A stretch of 64,000 nt of DNA, from the NCBI GenBank assembly GCA_902629125.1, contig CACOPQ010000001.1:124001-188000 (forward strand). The letters run 5' to 3'. The stretch comes from an uncultured Alphaproteobacteria bacterium (GTDB lineage Bacteria > Pseudomonadota > Alphaproteobacteria > Thalassobaculales > Thalassobaculaceae). The translations under genes were made by a program, and so were the position numbers. The notes under the pieces were generated by a model that ran no database searches, was not told where the DNA came from, and was given only the letters and a program-made list of their open reading frames with translations. The stretch's first letter is position 1. Every line of letters begins with the position of its first letter. Shown here one piece after another: positions 17,719 to 27,129 of the stretch.

Positions 17719-18858
17719 ATGGATGATATCATCGAAAATATAGAGGCATATATATTAACTGTCCCCAATGAGAAGCGTCCGCATTGGGTTAGTCTTTTCA
17801 AAGTTCCCAGTGCCAATGAATTACTTATCCGCATAAAAACCAAATCGGGGGTCCAGGGTTTTGGTTTAGCCACCAGCTATACGGACATTTCACCTATTGT
17901 TAATGTTGTTAAGTCAGGGTTACTCGATGAAATCATTGGTATGGACGCGCTTGCACCTGAGCTTGTTTACGAGAAATTATTTGGCTTTACATCCAGCAGA
18001 ATTGCGTCGGAAAACGGTTGGGGGAAAGAGGCTTTAATCCGGATATCCTCAGCCGTTGACATCGCTTGTTGGGATGTTCTAGGGCATGTCGGAAACCTGC
18101 CGCTGTATAAGATATTTGGCGGCTACAACGATAAAGTCCCCTGTTACGTTACCTGTGCTTATTACCGAGAAGGAAAAGATAACTCGGAACTACGTGAAGA
18201 GGTCCAAATGCTTGTTGAACAAGGACACCGAGGTTTTAAAGGAAAAGTTGGTGGTCTCTCCCTGAGCGAAGATATTGCCAGAATGGAAATTGTGCGCGAC
18301 GTAATCGGCGAAGAGAACAATTTAATGGTCGACGTTAATAGGGCCTGGGACTTAAAAACCGCCATCGAAGGTGCCAAGGCACTTGAGCCGCTTCAACCAA
18401 CTTGGTTAGAGGAACCTGTTAGATGGACCGACGATCGGCGAGAATTAAAGTTACTATCGCAGAGGACTAATATACCCTTATCCGGCGGAGAGAGTGAAAT
18501 TACGAGCTACGGCTGTCGTTCGATGATAGAAGAACAGGCGGTTCAAATTCTTCAATTTGATTGCACGATGTTCGGTGGATTTACCGAAGGTAGAAAGCTA
18601 GCTGCATTGTGCGAATTGAACCACGTAGACGTGGCGCCACACCATGACTGCTTTATCCACGCACCGCTGGTTGCAGGTAGCCCGGCTGGCAGAATAGTTG
18701 AGTCCTTCACAGACCCTGAACGAGATCCATTGCAAGCCGAACTCTACGAAAACCCGCCAAAAATTGAGGGCGGCTATCTAACTCTGAATAATGCGCCTGG
18801 ATTGGGCCTTAAGCTCTCCGAAGCAGCATTAAAAAAGTTTGGCACCCGTATTCTATGA
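17719..18858 (+). CDS. Enolase-superfamily enzyme, mandelate racemase/muconate lactonizing type
   Basis: The protein has 379 residues with the two-domain layout of the family. In the barrel a KGK segment (about 174) supplies the KxK-type base. Metal ligands are visible as VDVNRAWD (about 195), LEEP (about 223) and GGES (about 255), and a histidine in VAPHHD (about 308) follows an Asp in LQFDCTMFGG (about 275). This points to the mandelate racemase subgroup: abstraction of a proton alpha to a carboxylate, giving epimerisation or dehydration of an acid sugar or related acid. The ribosome site GGAGG precedes the ATG. It converges with the amidase gene. The substrate is unknown. Confidence 0.85.
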   Translation: MDDIIENIEAYILTVPNEKRPHWVSLFKVPSANELLIRIKTKSGVQGFGLATSYTDISPIVNVVKSGLLDEIIGMDALAPELVYEKLFGFTSSRIASENGWGKEALIRISSAVDIACWDVLGHVGNLPLYKIFGGYNDKVPCYVTCAYYREGKDNSELREEVQMLVEQGHRGFKGKVGGLSLSEDIARMEIVRDVIGEENNLMVDVNRAWDLKTAIEGAKALEPLQPTWLEEPVRWTDDRRELKLLSQRTNIPLSGGESEITSYGCRSMIEEQAVQILQFDCTMFGGFTEGRKLAALCELNHVDVAPHHDCFIHAPLVAGSPAGRIVESFTDPERDPLQAELYENPPKIEGGYLTLNNAPGLGLKLSEAALKKFGTRIL

Positions 18859-18878
18859 TCTTTAGAAACGGCCCAACA

Positions 18879-20294
18879 TTATTCAACAATTTTTGGGATC
18901 GTGTCGTGCCAATCTGTTGCTTCTTGGTACGCATTTCCCAATCTAAAAAGTTTTCCCTCGGAAAAAGGACGCCCAATCAATTGGAAAGCAGCGGGTAAGC
19001 CTTTTGTGCCAAAGCCACAAGGGACGCTGAGCGCAGGCAATCCAAGGTAACTTATAGGGCGTGTATTACGAGATAACATTAACACAAGTTCAGGCATACT
19101 CTCGCCCCCGCCAACATCTAAATCCTTATAACGGGGTGCTACAACAGGCATAGTTGGCGTAAGTAACGCGTCACACTTAGAAAAAACGGTTTCACAGTAG
19201 TTTCTTAAGTACTTTTCTCTCAGGGTTAACGCCTCCAGATAACGTGTAGCTGGTTGATATAATCCAAATTCTATACGCCTCTTGACCATGGGGCCATAAT
19301 CCTCGGGTCTGTCTCGCAACCATTTTCTATGGATTGTTGATGCTTCAGCAGCGAGGGCTGCTGCCCATATTAAATTTATATGGTCATGACTTGGAACGTC
19401 AACAGAAACAATTTCCACTTTTAAGCCCTCAAATATTTTCCTAGTATCTTTCAGCAAACGGTCAACGTCAGTGTCCAGATTATCATAAAAATAGTTAGAA
19501 GGAATTCCCAGCCGCATAGAAGCAACCTCTTTATCGCACTCGGTCTCGTAGTCCGGAACTTTACGTTGGCTCGAAGTCGAATCTTTAGGATCATGCCCAG
19601 CAATTATGTACAGGATTCTTGCTGCATCTCGAACTGTACGTGTTAGCGGTCCACTGCAGTCAAAGGAAAATGAAAGTGGCATTAGACCAAAACGACTAAC
19701 CCTTGTCTGGGTAGGTTTGATCCCGACCACACCACACATTGCTGAGGGAATTCTTATTGAGCCGCCGGTATCGGAACCTAGCGCTCCATAAACAGTGCGC
19801 GAAGCCACAGCGGCACCCGATCCACTCGAGGAGCCACCCGGCGTGTGTTCTTGGTTCCAAGGATTAAAACAATCGCCGTAGTGAACATTATTTCCTATTG
19901 GACCTACCGCGAACTCAGACATGTTCAATCCACCAAGATATAGAGCTCCCGCTCTCTGGAGCCGGCTGAGTGCTGTTGACGTTCTATCGCCTTTGAATTT
20001 TGATCTGATTTTTGATCCGCACGTTGTTATTTTTCCAAGCCGATAAAACATGTCTTTATGCGCTAGAGGTATACCTGCCAAAGAACCAACACCCTCACCC
20101 TTTCTAAGCCTCTTATCGATATTTTCCGCTGCCTCCAGCACTTCGTCTTTTTCTAAGCTTATGAATGAATTGAGTTTTGGTTGAAGCGCCTCGGCACGAT
20201 CTATTGATGCCTTTGTTAGCTCTACCGCGGATAATTCACCTGACGAAATTAGGTCAGAGGTTTTACAAAGGTCAAAATTTAGGTAGTCCGTCAT
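18879..20294 (-). CDS. Amidase signature enzyme (AtzE/GatA-like)
   Basis: The protein has 471 residues of the amidase signature family. The Ser-cisSer-Lys triad is visible: Lys in PLAHKDMF (about 80), the glycine/serine-rich TPGGSSSGSG (about 150-160) and the nucleophile region SDTGGSIRIPS (about 173-183). These enzymes hydrolyse amides or transfer ammonia; GatA acts with GatC, and AtzE with a small subunit AtzG. The start overlaps the stop of a 70-residue gene by one base (TAATG), so the two are coupled. Because no gatB is seen nearby, a catabolic amide hydrolase is more likely than Glu-tRNA amidotransferase, but this is not proven. Confidence 0.85.
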   Translation of the reverse strand: MTDYLNFDLCKTSDLISSGELSAVELTKASIDRAEALQPKLNSFISLEKDEVLEAAENIDKRLRKGEGVGSLAGIPLAHKDMFYRLGKITTCGSKIRSKFKGDRTSTALSRLQRAGALYLGGLNMSEFAVGPIGNNVHYGDCFNPWNQEHTPGGSSSGSGAAVASRTVYGALGSDTGGSIRIPSAMCGVVGIKPTQTRVSRFGLMPLSFSFDCSGPLTRTVRDAARILYIIAGHDPKDSTSSQRKVPDYETECDKEVASMRLGIPSNYFYDNLDTDVDRLLKDTRKIFEGLKVEIVSVDVPSHDHINLIWAAALAAEASTIHRKWLRDRPEDYGPMVKRRIEFGLYQPATRYLEALTLREKYLRNYCETVFSKCDALLTPTMPVVAPRYKDLDVGGGESMPELVLMLSRNTRPISYLGLPALSVPCGFGTKGLPAAFQLIGRPFSEGKLFRLGNAYQEATDWHDTIPKIVE

Positions 20295-20506
20295 TATCCA
20301 AACCCCTCCTCATCACCGAGTTCTTCAAGCGCACGGTTATAGTCTGATGGCTCTAGATCGAACTTAATACTCGAAGATACTTCTTCACCTGCATCATCCA
20401 TTGGAGCCAGCATGTTGGTTAATGTTTTCGCCTCTTCATTTTCCAAAGAAAATCGATGCCAAATACTTGCTATTGTTTTAACAAATTCTGATGTTATTCC
20501 GCTCAT
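20294..20506 (-). CDS. Small amidase partner, AtzG/GatC-like by position and size
   Basis: A 70-residue acidic, mostly helical protein directly upstream of and coupled to the amidase gene (TAATG). Size, position and its C-terminal DLEPSDYNRALEEL segment recall small GatC/AtzG-type subunits that stabilise amidase-signature enzymes. The similarity is too short to be sure by eye. The start ATG is preceded by GAGGGTA-like sequence. Confidence 0.5.
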   Translation of the reverse strand: MSGITSEFVKTIASIWHRFSLENEEAKTLTNMLAPMDDAGEEVSSSIKFDLEPSDYNRALEELGDEEGFG

Positions 20507-20542
20507 AATTACCCTCTAAACTATATTTTGGTGATTGACAGT

Positions 20543-21871
20543 TTAATTCGTTAGGCACTTAAAAACAGCCTCCGCAAATTTGATTACACGATCGTCGCTA
20601 TACCGCGTGCCAACAACTTGAAGTCCTAAAGGCAACCCTGTATTCTTCTCCAAAGCCACTGGCAAACTTATCACCGGACAATGAAGAGACGTCCAAGCCA
20701 TATTAAAGTCTGCACTTCCAGTACTATCCAACCCTTGTGGGGCAGCACTTTGGGCAGAAGGACAAATTACAAAATCAACTCCACTCATTACCTCGTCAAA
20801 TTTAATTCTAAGCAGTTCTAGGTTTTTCTTTGCTGCTTGATACGAAGAAAACGCAACCCGAAAACCATCCGCCATTCGGCCATTCCTTAGTATCTCGCTA
20901 AGCTTGTGAAAAGCTAGCCGACGCTCATGAGCTAGCGTTCTTGCAAATTCATAGCCGGAAATTTCAATATTCCACTCACTTAAATTTTCAAATACTCCTT
21001 GGTCGTCCAAAGCAAAAACTTCGGCACCAGCATCTTCAAAGACCCTGGCCGCCTCTTCTATCATCTGTTGGCTCGAAGCGCATGCCTCCTCCCAATAAGG
21101 CTTTGTAGCAATTGCAACTCTTGCGCCTTTTAGAGAAAGTTTTTTTATTTTTGGTATACTCTCATCAAGCAGGGCTTTTCGGATAAGCACCAAGTCATCG
21201 ACGCAATTTGCAAAAAAACCCAACGTATCAAAGCTTGGCGTATTTGCTAAGACACCGGATATATTTAAATCGCCGTAAGAAGGTTTATACCCTATCACTC
21301 CGCAATAGGCTGCCGGCCTTATAACCGAGCCCGTCGTTTGAGTTCCAATAGCTATAGGAACCATGCCACTTGCAACTGCTGCAGCCGATCCGCTAGAGGA
21401 TCCTCCTGGCGTGTGCTCAATATTCCATGGGTTAGCTGTTTTGCCAGGATGACGGTGTGCAAATTCAGTGCATATCGTTTTCCCTAGAGCCACGCCCTTC
21501 GATGCCCTCATCTCCGCAACACATGCGGCATCACGGCCAGGTTGATGTCCCAAATATATATCTGTGCCATATTCAGTCGGCATATCGAAGGTATCAATAT
21601 TATCTTTTATCCCGAAAGGTATCCCAAAAAGAGTTCCACTGGGCTTTTTGTTATCTAACTCTCGGGCGAATTCGCGCGCACCCTCAATATTAATGAATGC
21701 CCAAGCTCCCACATGTTTTTCATACAAATCTATGTTTGCAATACACTCTTCCAAAACTTCACTTGGCTTCAATTGACGTGAGGAAAAAGCCGACCTCATT
21801 GCTGATGCGCTTATACTATTAGGCTTAATCGAACGATTAATTTGTATCGGATTTGAAAATTTTGTTTCCAT
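20543..21871 (-). CDS. Second amidase signature enzyme
   Basis: About 442 residues from the ATG at 21871, which has AGGG upstream; an ATG at 21901 would add ten residues. The family triad is visible: Lys in FGIKDNID (about 85-90), TPGGSSSGSAAAVASG and TQTTGSVIRPAAYCG. It differs clearly from the amidase encoded downstream, so it is not a recent duplicate. It lies upstream of the small subunit and the first amidase on the same strand, with short gaps, so the three may form one transcript. A role in hydrolysing an imported amide is plausible given the TRAP transporter genes on the other side; the substrate is unknown. Confidence 0.85.
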   Translation of the reverse strand: METKFSNPIQINRSIKPNSISASAMRSAFSSRQLKPSEVLEECIANIDLYEKHVGAWAFINIEGAREFARELDNKKPSGTLFGIPFGIKDNIDTFDMPTEYGTDIYLGHQPGRDAACVAEMRASKGVALGKTICTEFAHRHPGKTANPWNIEHTPGGSSSGSAAAVASGMVPIAIGTQTTGSVIRPAAYCGVIGYKPSYGDLNISGVLANTPSFDTLGFFANCVDDLVLIRKALLDESIPKIKKLSLKGARVAIATKPYWEEACASSQQMIEEAARVFEDAGAEVFALDDQGVFENLSEWNIEISGYEFARTLAHERRLAFHKLSEILRNGRMADGFRVAFSSYQAAKKNLELLRIKFDEVMSGVDFVICPSAQSAAPQGLDSTGSADFNMAWTSLHCPVISLPVALEKNTGLPLGLQVVGTRYSDDRVIKFAEAVFKCLTN

Positions 21872-21990
21872 ATTAGGCCCTAAAGACAAAAATCTGAGCA
21901 TGTATCGGGTGAAAAATGCTTTAAACTTGCCCTTTTAACTCATTCACTGATTAAATAACTTTCTAAAGTTTACAGGGAAGGAATGATTCT

Positions 21991-23124
21991 ATGAAGTCTA
22001 TTATGCGCAAACTTACTGTCCTTGGCCTAATTAGTTTATTTGCGATAACCCTCGGGTTTGACAAAAACAGCGTCAAGGCAGAGAGCCTTCAGAAGGTTAC
22101 TATTCGAATATCAGCAGACATTCCACCACCACCGATGCCTACTTCAGTGGCCATGGAGTGGTTTAAGAAGAAGGTAGAGTCTGAATTTCCAAGTGGAAGT
22201 AAAGTTCGAATTTACTACGCTGGTGCACTTTATAAGGACCCTGATGCTATGACTGCCATGAGCCAAGGTAATTTGGAAATGGGTTGGCTGGTATCGGGTA
22301 AAACAGCTGCAACTGATATTTGGTTAAGTATAGTTGGACAGCCTGGGGTACTAACCACGGCAGGTGCAGTCCACGATCTTATAAATCAACCAACTGGTAA
22401 AATGCTGCAAAAACGCCTTAAAGACAAACACAACATTGAAATGTTTGGATTTGCAGATATTTCCTTTGCTTTAGGCATGGCAGGTAAAAAGCGCCTCCTA
22501 ACTCTCGATACAATGAAAGATAGAAAAATCCGTACTTTTGCGGCTGGTGTTAATCCTACAGTATCCTCTTGGGGAGCATCTCCAGTAGTGATGTCATTTG
22601 GTGACGTCCCCAGTGCACTCGAGTCCGGTGTCATCGATGGCGTTATTACATCCATTGGTGGTTGGCGTGCTATTACAGAACAAACACCGTTCTATACCAT
22701 AGCTGGCATATCTACAGTAGCTTTTGACACTTATTGGGTCGGAGCAAGTTCAAAATGGATGAGTAAACTGAATAAAACGACGCAGAATAAAATACGTTCT
22801 CTCATCGACGAAACCATTGTATATCAAAATAAACTCAATTGGTGTAATGATCAGTTTGCTATTAATAAGTACAAGACCACTGATCCGTCTAAACCTGGCA
22901 TTTATCAAGCAACCGCTGCTGAGGCCGCTCCTCTCCAGAAAGCAATTGGAACTAACGTAGCCGACTTTTTGAAAGGGAAACTACCTGACGATGCAGACGC
23001 TTGGGTAGACCGTTTTCTTGAAGATGGAAAAGCCGCGTCAGTAAAATTTGGCCCTGGCACAGATCCTGTCTACAAACTGGACTGTTCGAAGTATAAGGAC
23101 CTATTGAGTAAGAAGAAAAAATAA
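21991..23124 (+). CDS. dctP: TRAP transporter substrate-binding protein (DctP family)
   Basis: A 377-residue periplasmic binding protein with a signal peptide (about 1-30). The lobe pattern fits DctP-type TRAP receptors: KVTIRISADIPPPP at the mature N-terminus, YYAGALYKDPDAM, then the RTFAAGVNP and FGDVPSALESGVIDGV segments that in this family line the ligand pocket. The conserved Arg in KIRTFAAG would bind a substrate carboxylate. It delivers an organic acid to the DctQM permease encoded downstream. A GGAAGG ribosome site precedes the ATG. A strong hairpin with a T-rich tail follows the stop, so the receptor may be made in excess over the permease. Confidence 0.9.
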   Translation: MKSIMRKLTVLGLISLFAITLGFDKNSVKAESLQKVTIRISADIPPPPMPTSVAMEWFKKKVESEFPSGSKVRIYYAGALYKDPDAMTAMSQGNLEMGWLVSGKTAATDIWLSIVGQPGVLTTAGAVHDLINQPTGKMLQKRLKDKHNIEMFGFADISFALGMAGKKRLLTLDTMKDRKIRTFAAGVNPTVSSWGASPVVMSFGDVPSALESGVIDGVITSIGGWRAITEQTPFYTIAGISTVAFDTYWVGASSKWMSKLNKTTQNKIRSLIDETIVYQNKLNWCNDQFAINKYKTTDPSKPGIYQATAAEAAPLQKAIGTNVADFLKGKLPDDADAWVDRFLEDGKAASVKFGPGTDPVYKLDCSKYKDLLSKKKK

Positions 23125-23144
23125 TAAATAAAAGTGAAAATTTA

Positions 23145-23176
23145 AGCTGGGCCGCCTAGGCCCAGCTATTATTTTT
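23145..23176 (+). terminator. Hairpin terminator/attenuator between dctP and dctQ
   Basis: A perfect 9-bp stem AGCTGGGCC / GGCCCAGCT with a five-base loop (GCCTA) is followed by ATTATTTTT. This is a classic intrinsic terminator. Since dctQ follows on the same strand 10 bases later, it probably acts as partial termination or as an mRNA-stabilising stem that lowers permease expression relative to the receptor. Confidence 0.8.
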
Positions 23177-23186
23177 AGGTTGTTTT

Positions 23187-23750
23187 ATGAACAAATTATA
23201 CGACTTATGGCGCCTCTTTCAGGACAATTTTTTACAGTACCTATCAGCTTTACTTCTTCTAAGCCTCACATTACTTGCTATTCTAGAAGTAGTAAGGCGG
23301 TATGTTTTGGGTGTCTCTTTTGAATGGCAACAAGATCTTGTCACCTTCGGCATACTATCTGGTATTTTTCTTTTTTTTGGCATTACCCAGGCTCGCAGAG
23401 CTCACCTTAGAGTAAGCGCATTACTTTTATTACTTAGGGAAAAGGGTGGAAAAACTGGACAGCTGATTGCGAGCCTTGCTGAGTTATTTGGACAGATTCT
23501 CGCCGTTTGGATATGTGCTTATATTGTATGGACAAGCAGCGAGCATTTAATTTACTTGATAAAAGAAGAGCGAAAAACCGAAAGCCTTTATTTCCTTATG
23601 TGGCCATTTTTTCTCACTTTTTTAATAAGCATAGGCTTTCTTGGTATCAGTTTTCTTTTTCAATTATGGAATGAGGTTAAACTATTAGCTGGATTGCCCG
23701 GATTACCTAGCATGCAAAAAGAAGAGGAGGACTCAGGTCCAATTCTTTGA
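23187..23750 (+). CDS. dctQ: TRAP transporter small membrane subunit (DctQ family)
   Basis: A 187-residue protein with four predicted transmembrane helices (about 15-38, 50-68, 90-115 and 132-158), the usual layout of DctQ. The motif EWQQDLVTFGILSG around the second helix matches the EE/W-rich region of this family. It pairs with DctM to make the Na+-driven permease fed by the DctP receptor. It ends with an acidic tail. The next gene begins 39 bases on. Confidence 0.85.
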   Translation: MNKLYDLWRLFQDNFLQYLSALLLLSLTLLAILEVVRRYVLGVSFEWQQDLVTFGILSGIFLFFGITQARRAHLRVSALLLLLREKGGKTGQLIASLAELFGQILAVWICAYIVWTSSEHLIYLIKEERKTESLYFLMWPFFLTFLISIGFLGISFLFQLWNEVKLLAGLPGLPSMQKEEEDSGPIL

Positions 23751-23789
23751 ATGATATTTTTCAATTAATAAATCAGATTTGAGTACAAG

Positions 23790-25076
23790 ATGGGTACATT
23801 TCTATTTAGTTTACTTGGTTTATTAGGTTCCGGTGTTACCATCGGCATCGCATTATGCGCAGGCAGCATGATCTTTATTATGCTAGATCCGATGCTAAAT
23901 GTTGAAACAGTTGGGCTCAGTTTTTTTAATTTCCTCCAAAGCTACAGCCTTATGGCAGTGCCACTTTTTATATTTGCAGGCTTCCTGATGGAACGAACAG
24001 GCATGGTCAGGCAGCTCTTTCAATTTGCCGAGGCTTTAGTAAGCTGGATACGGGGTGGATTTGGATTAGCCACGGTTACTACCTGCGTAATGTTCAGTGC
24101 AATATCCGGTTCGAGTGTTGCCGTTGCGTCCGCCATGAGCCTAATAGCAATACCCGAAATGCGAAAACGGAAATATCCAGATTGGATGTCAGCGGGCATT
24201 GTGGCATCCGGGGGGGGCATTGGTCTTCTTATTCCTCCTAGCCTTTCGTTAATCATTTATGGTGTTGCAACAGAGACATCTATAGTTCGACTTTTTATGG
24301 CGGGCGTTATTCCCGGACTACTGCTCGCGCTTGGGATGTATATAATAATAATAATCGCAGCGTCACGGGTACCCTCGTTAGTTAGAGGGAAATTTGATGT
24401 CGGTATTTTAGTGACCAGCACTGTGGCGGCCATACCCGGCCTAGGAATGCCAGTTTTAGTTTTGGGCGGCCTCTATGGGGGGCTTTTTACCCCAACTGAG
24501 GCAGCTGCCGCGGCATGCGGTTATGCACTGGCATATGGCTTCATATCAAAGCGTCGTGAATTTTTTAAAGAGTTACTGCCAGTGGCGGCAAGATCAATGA
24601 ATTTAACAGCTGTTGTCTTTTTTCTAGTCGGTAGCGTAGGGGTATTCCAATTTGTCGCAGCAAATATGGCGTGGCCTCAAGATTTGGCCGAAATGGTCAT
24701 TGAGATGAACCTGAAGCCACTGCCATTTCTCTTTAGTTATCTTGCTCTTCTGATAGTCTTAGGAATGTTTTTGGATGGGATTGCAATGATCCTTCTGACT
24801 GTGCCTGTGATCTTTCCTGTTTCTAATGCACTCGGTATCGACCCGATCCATTTAGGCATTGTTGTTACTATGGGCGTAGAACTCAGCGTCATAACGCCGC
24901 CAGTAGGATTTAACCTCTATGCTGTGAGTGGTATAGCAAAGATTCCAATCCAGACTGTTCTGAGGGGGGCAATGATTTTTTTCATATCCGACTTAATAGT
25001 AACTGGATTGGTTGTGCTGTTTCCTGAATTGTCTACATGGCTTCCAACTGCTTTATCAAAGAATCCTTTTGGGTAA
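23790..25076 (+). CDS. dctM: TRAP transporter large permease subunit (DctM family)
   Basis: A 428-residue polytopic protein with 11-12 hydrophobic segments. DctM hallmarks are present: MAVPLFIFAGFLMERTG near residue 53, the SAISGSSVAVASAM loop near 105, GGGIGLLIPPS near 140, FTPTEAAAAACGYA near 230 and a second re-entrant region ELSVITPPVGFNLY near 370. It forms the elevator-type sodium-coupled transport channel at the inner membrane. Last of the dctPQM set; the gap to the next gene is 47 bases and lacks an obvious terminator, so read-through into the MetE-like gene is possible. Confidence 0.9.
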   Translation: MGTFLFSLLGLLGSGVTIGIALCAGSMIFIMLDPMLNVETVGLSFFNFLQSYSLMAVPLFIFAGFLMERTGMVRQLFQFAEALVSWIRGGFGLATVTTCVMFSAISGSSVAVASAMSLIAIPEMRKRKYPDWMSAGIVASGGGIGLLIPPSLSLIIYGVATETSIVRLFMAGVIPGLLLALGMYIIIIIAASRVPSLVRGKFDVGILVTSTVAAIPGLGMPVLVLGGLYGGLFTPTEAAAAACGYALAYGFISKRREFFKELLPVAARSMNLTAVVFFLVGSVGVFQFVAANMAWPQDLAEMVIEMNLKPLPFLFSYLALLIVLGMFLDGIAMILLTVPVIFPVSNALGIDPIHLGIVVTMGVELSVITPPVGFNLYAVSGIAKIPIQTVLRGAMIFFISDLIVTGLVVLFPELSTWLPTALSKNPFG

Positions 25077-25123
25077 CGATACAACAGTAAAAACATTTTG
25101 ATATAAATTTTGATAGGTCACAT

Positions 25124-26158
25124 ATGACAGCCTTTCTCACCACGGGTGTTGGCAGTATGCCGAGAAGATCTTGGTTGTTTAGCAACCGAGCTGGCTTGGA
25201 TGGAAAGCACGACCATTATGGGACAGGTGGGACTTGGATGCTTCCAGAAGAACTTTTGTCTGAGGCGCAAGACGATGCAACTATTATTGCAATTAATCTC
25301 CAAGAAAAGGCCGGGTTGGATATTATTACAGACGGGGAACAAAGAAGAAAAAATTATGTTACATATCTAACCTCAAATATGAACGGGTTTGACTACAGGG
25401 AACTTAAACCAAAAGAAATGGCAGGCGGACGGAGAACGCTTTTAGCTGGTCGCTGCGTTGGTCCGATTACCCATCAAAATGCACTGATAGTCAAAGACCT
25501 AGAGTTTACGCTTTCGAAAACAAAAAAACCTGTAAAAATTACACTTCCAGGACCAATGACAGTTGTTGATTCTACTGTTGATGAATTTTATGGAAATGAA
25601 CGTGAGATGGCTTTTGCATGGGCCCGTGCAATAAATCAGGAAGCAAAACTTTTAGATACCTTAAAACCAGAGGTTATTCAATTCGACGAACCCCGATTTA
25701 GTCGGTTGCCAGATAAAGTCGAAGAATGGGGGATAGAGGCTCTCAATATCTGTGTGAAGGGAATTCAATGTAAAACTGCAGTACATGTCTGTTACGGATA
25801 TCCCCAGCCAGGGCTTTCACGGCCAATCAATAACAGTTATGAAACGATTATTACTCTGCTCGAAAATTCAAATGTCGATCAATTAGCACTCGAGTTTGCC
25901 GGAGCAAACCTTGACCCGAGTTATTTGAAAAATTGCCCCTCTAAAACCGTGATTTACGGTTGTGTTTTCAACAGTGCTGAGGTGATGGAGAATCCACAAG
26001 AGGTGGCTACTCAGTTACTAAAAGCAAGCGAGTATATTGACCCCCTGAAGCTTCAAGCTGCGCCAGATTGTGGTTTAGTAATGATGAATGATGCAGATGC
26101 TTTTAAAAAATTAAATATACTCGTTGAAGCCGCCAAACTCGCGCGGCAACAAATATAA
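25124..26158 (+). CDS. MetE-like cobalamin-independent methyltransferase
   Basis: The protein has 344 residues and resembles only the C-terminal catalytic half of cobalamin-independent methionine synthase (full MetE is about 750 residues). Family marks: TTGVGSMPR at the N-terminus, DGEQRRKNYV near residue 67, KITLPGPMTV near 140, and probable zinc ligands in VHVCYG (about 222), LEFAG (about 250) and APDCGLV (about 317). Stand-alone proteins of this type transfer methyl groups to or from small thiols or act in methylated-compound breakdown. It lies after the TRAP genes and before a methyltransferase gene, which suggests a role in using the imported substrate (inference). Confidence 0.8.
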   Translation: MTAFLTTGVGSMPRRSWLFSNRAGLDGKHDHYGTGGTWMLPEELLSEAQDDATIIAINLQEKAGLDIITDGEQRRKNYVTYLTSNMNGFDYRELKPKEMAGGRRTLLAGRCVGPITHQNALIVKDLEFTLSKTKKPVKITLPGPMTVVDSTVDEFYGNEREMAFAWARAINQEAKLLDTLKPEVIQFDEPRFSRLPDKVEEWGIEALNICVKGIQCKTAVHVCYGYPQPGLSRPINNSYETIITLLENSNVDQLALEFAGANLDPSYLKNCPSKTVIYGCVFNSAEVMENPQEVATQLLKASEYIDPLKLQAAPDCGLVMMNDADAFKKLNILVEAAKLARQQI

Positions 26159-26280
26159 AGAGACAAAAATTTGTCGGGCACTAAAAAGTTTTTGCTAACC
26201 CTAAGAAACCGGCTTCAAACCAAGGCATAAGATTTGGCACCAAAATTATGAAATCCGCTAACTATTAGAAAGATCGATAA

Positions 26281-27069
26281 ATGACCCAAGGAAAAATTAA
26301 ATTCGAGGATGCTTCCGGATATGACCAGATGATGGGTGTTTGGAGCCAGCTTGTAGGGGATGAATTCTTAAAGTGGTTGGCCCCAAAGAAAGGACAAAGG
26401 TGGATTGATATAGGTTGTGGGGGAGGAGCTTTCACAGAACAGCTGATGCTAGGCTGTGCACCGAGTTATTTAGCGGGTGTTGATCCGTCTGAGGACCAAC
26501 TAGCATTTGCACAACGACGTCCCTCCCTAAAAACAGCGGAATTTAGAAAATCTGATGCTATGGAACTTCCGTTTCAAGAAAATGAATTTGATGCAGCAAC
26601 GATGGCACTGGTGCTTTTTTTTGTTCCAGAACCGCGAAGAGGTGTTGCTGAAATGCAAAGAGTCACACGACCCGGCGCCAGCGTGTCCGCTTATTTATGG
26701 GATATACATAATGGAGGGTTTCCTCCTGAGCCTATTAAAGCTCAGCTTAAAAAAATTGGGGTTGACCTTCCACTCCCGCCCAGCTCACATATTTCCGAAA
26801 TGACTAACTTACGCTCTCTGTGGACAGAGTTTCAATTGTTAAATATTGAAACACAAGTGATTAAGGTTTCTCGACATTTTAATAATTTCGATGAATTTTG
26901 GTCCGTTACAACAAAATCAGCCAGTATTAAGCCCACGTTATCGAATCTACCTACCAATGTTTTGGCTGATTTAAGAGAGGCAGTTCATGGCGAATTATCA
27001 TTGAATGCAGATGGATCAATAACTTACTCAGCCTTTGCTAATGCTATAAAGGGCAACGTTTCCAAATAG
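26281..27069 (+). CDS. SAM-dependent class I methyltransferase (UbiE-like)
   Basis: The protein has 262 residues with a Rossmann-like methyltransferase core. Motif I is WIDIGCGGGAFTEQL (about 41-55), followed by GVDPSEDQLAFA (motif post I) and FRKSDAMELPF, then FDAATMALVLFFVPEP. The C-terminal half, with an HFNNFDEFWSVTT segment, is a cap seen in small-molecule methyltransferases. The acceptor is unknown. A 122-base gap separates it from the MetE-like gene, so co-transcription is uncertain; it converges with the M20 peptidase gene. Confidence 0.8.
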   Translation: MTQGKIKFEDASGYDQMMGVWSQLVGDEFLKWLAPKKGQRWIDIGCGGGAFTEQLMLGCAPSYLAGVDPSEDQLAFAQRRPSLKTAEFRKSDAMELPFQENEFDAATMALVLFFVPEPRRGVAEMQRVTRPGASVSAYLWDIHNGGFPPEPIKAQLKKIGVDLPLPPSSHISEMTNLRSLWTEFQLLNIETQVIKVSRHFNNFDEFWSVTTKSASIKPTLSNLPTNVLADLREAVHGELSLNADGSITYSAFANAIKGNVSK

Positions 27070-27129
27070 CATTTTTCTAAATTTTTTATAAAATGAGTTG
27101 AACTGGGTAGCTGCTTGGATTTGACGATT

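Noticed and set aside
25077-25123. A riboswitch before the MetE-like gene
   Set aside because: The gap is only 47 bases with no stem structure, too short for a SAM or cobalamin riboswitch.
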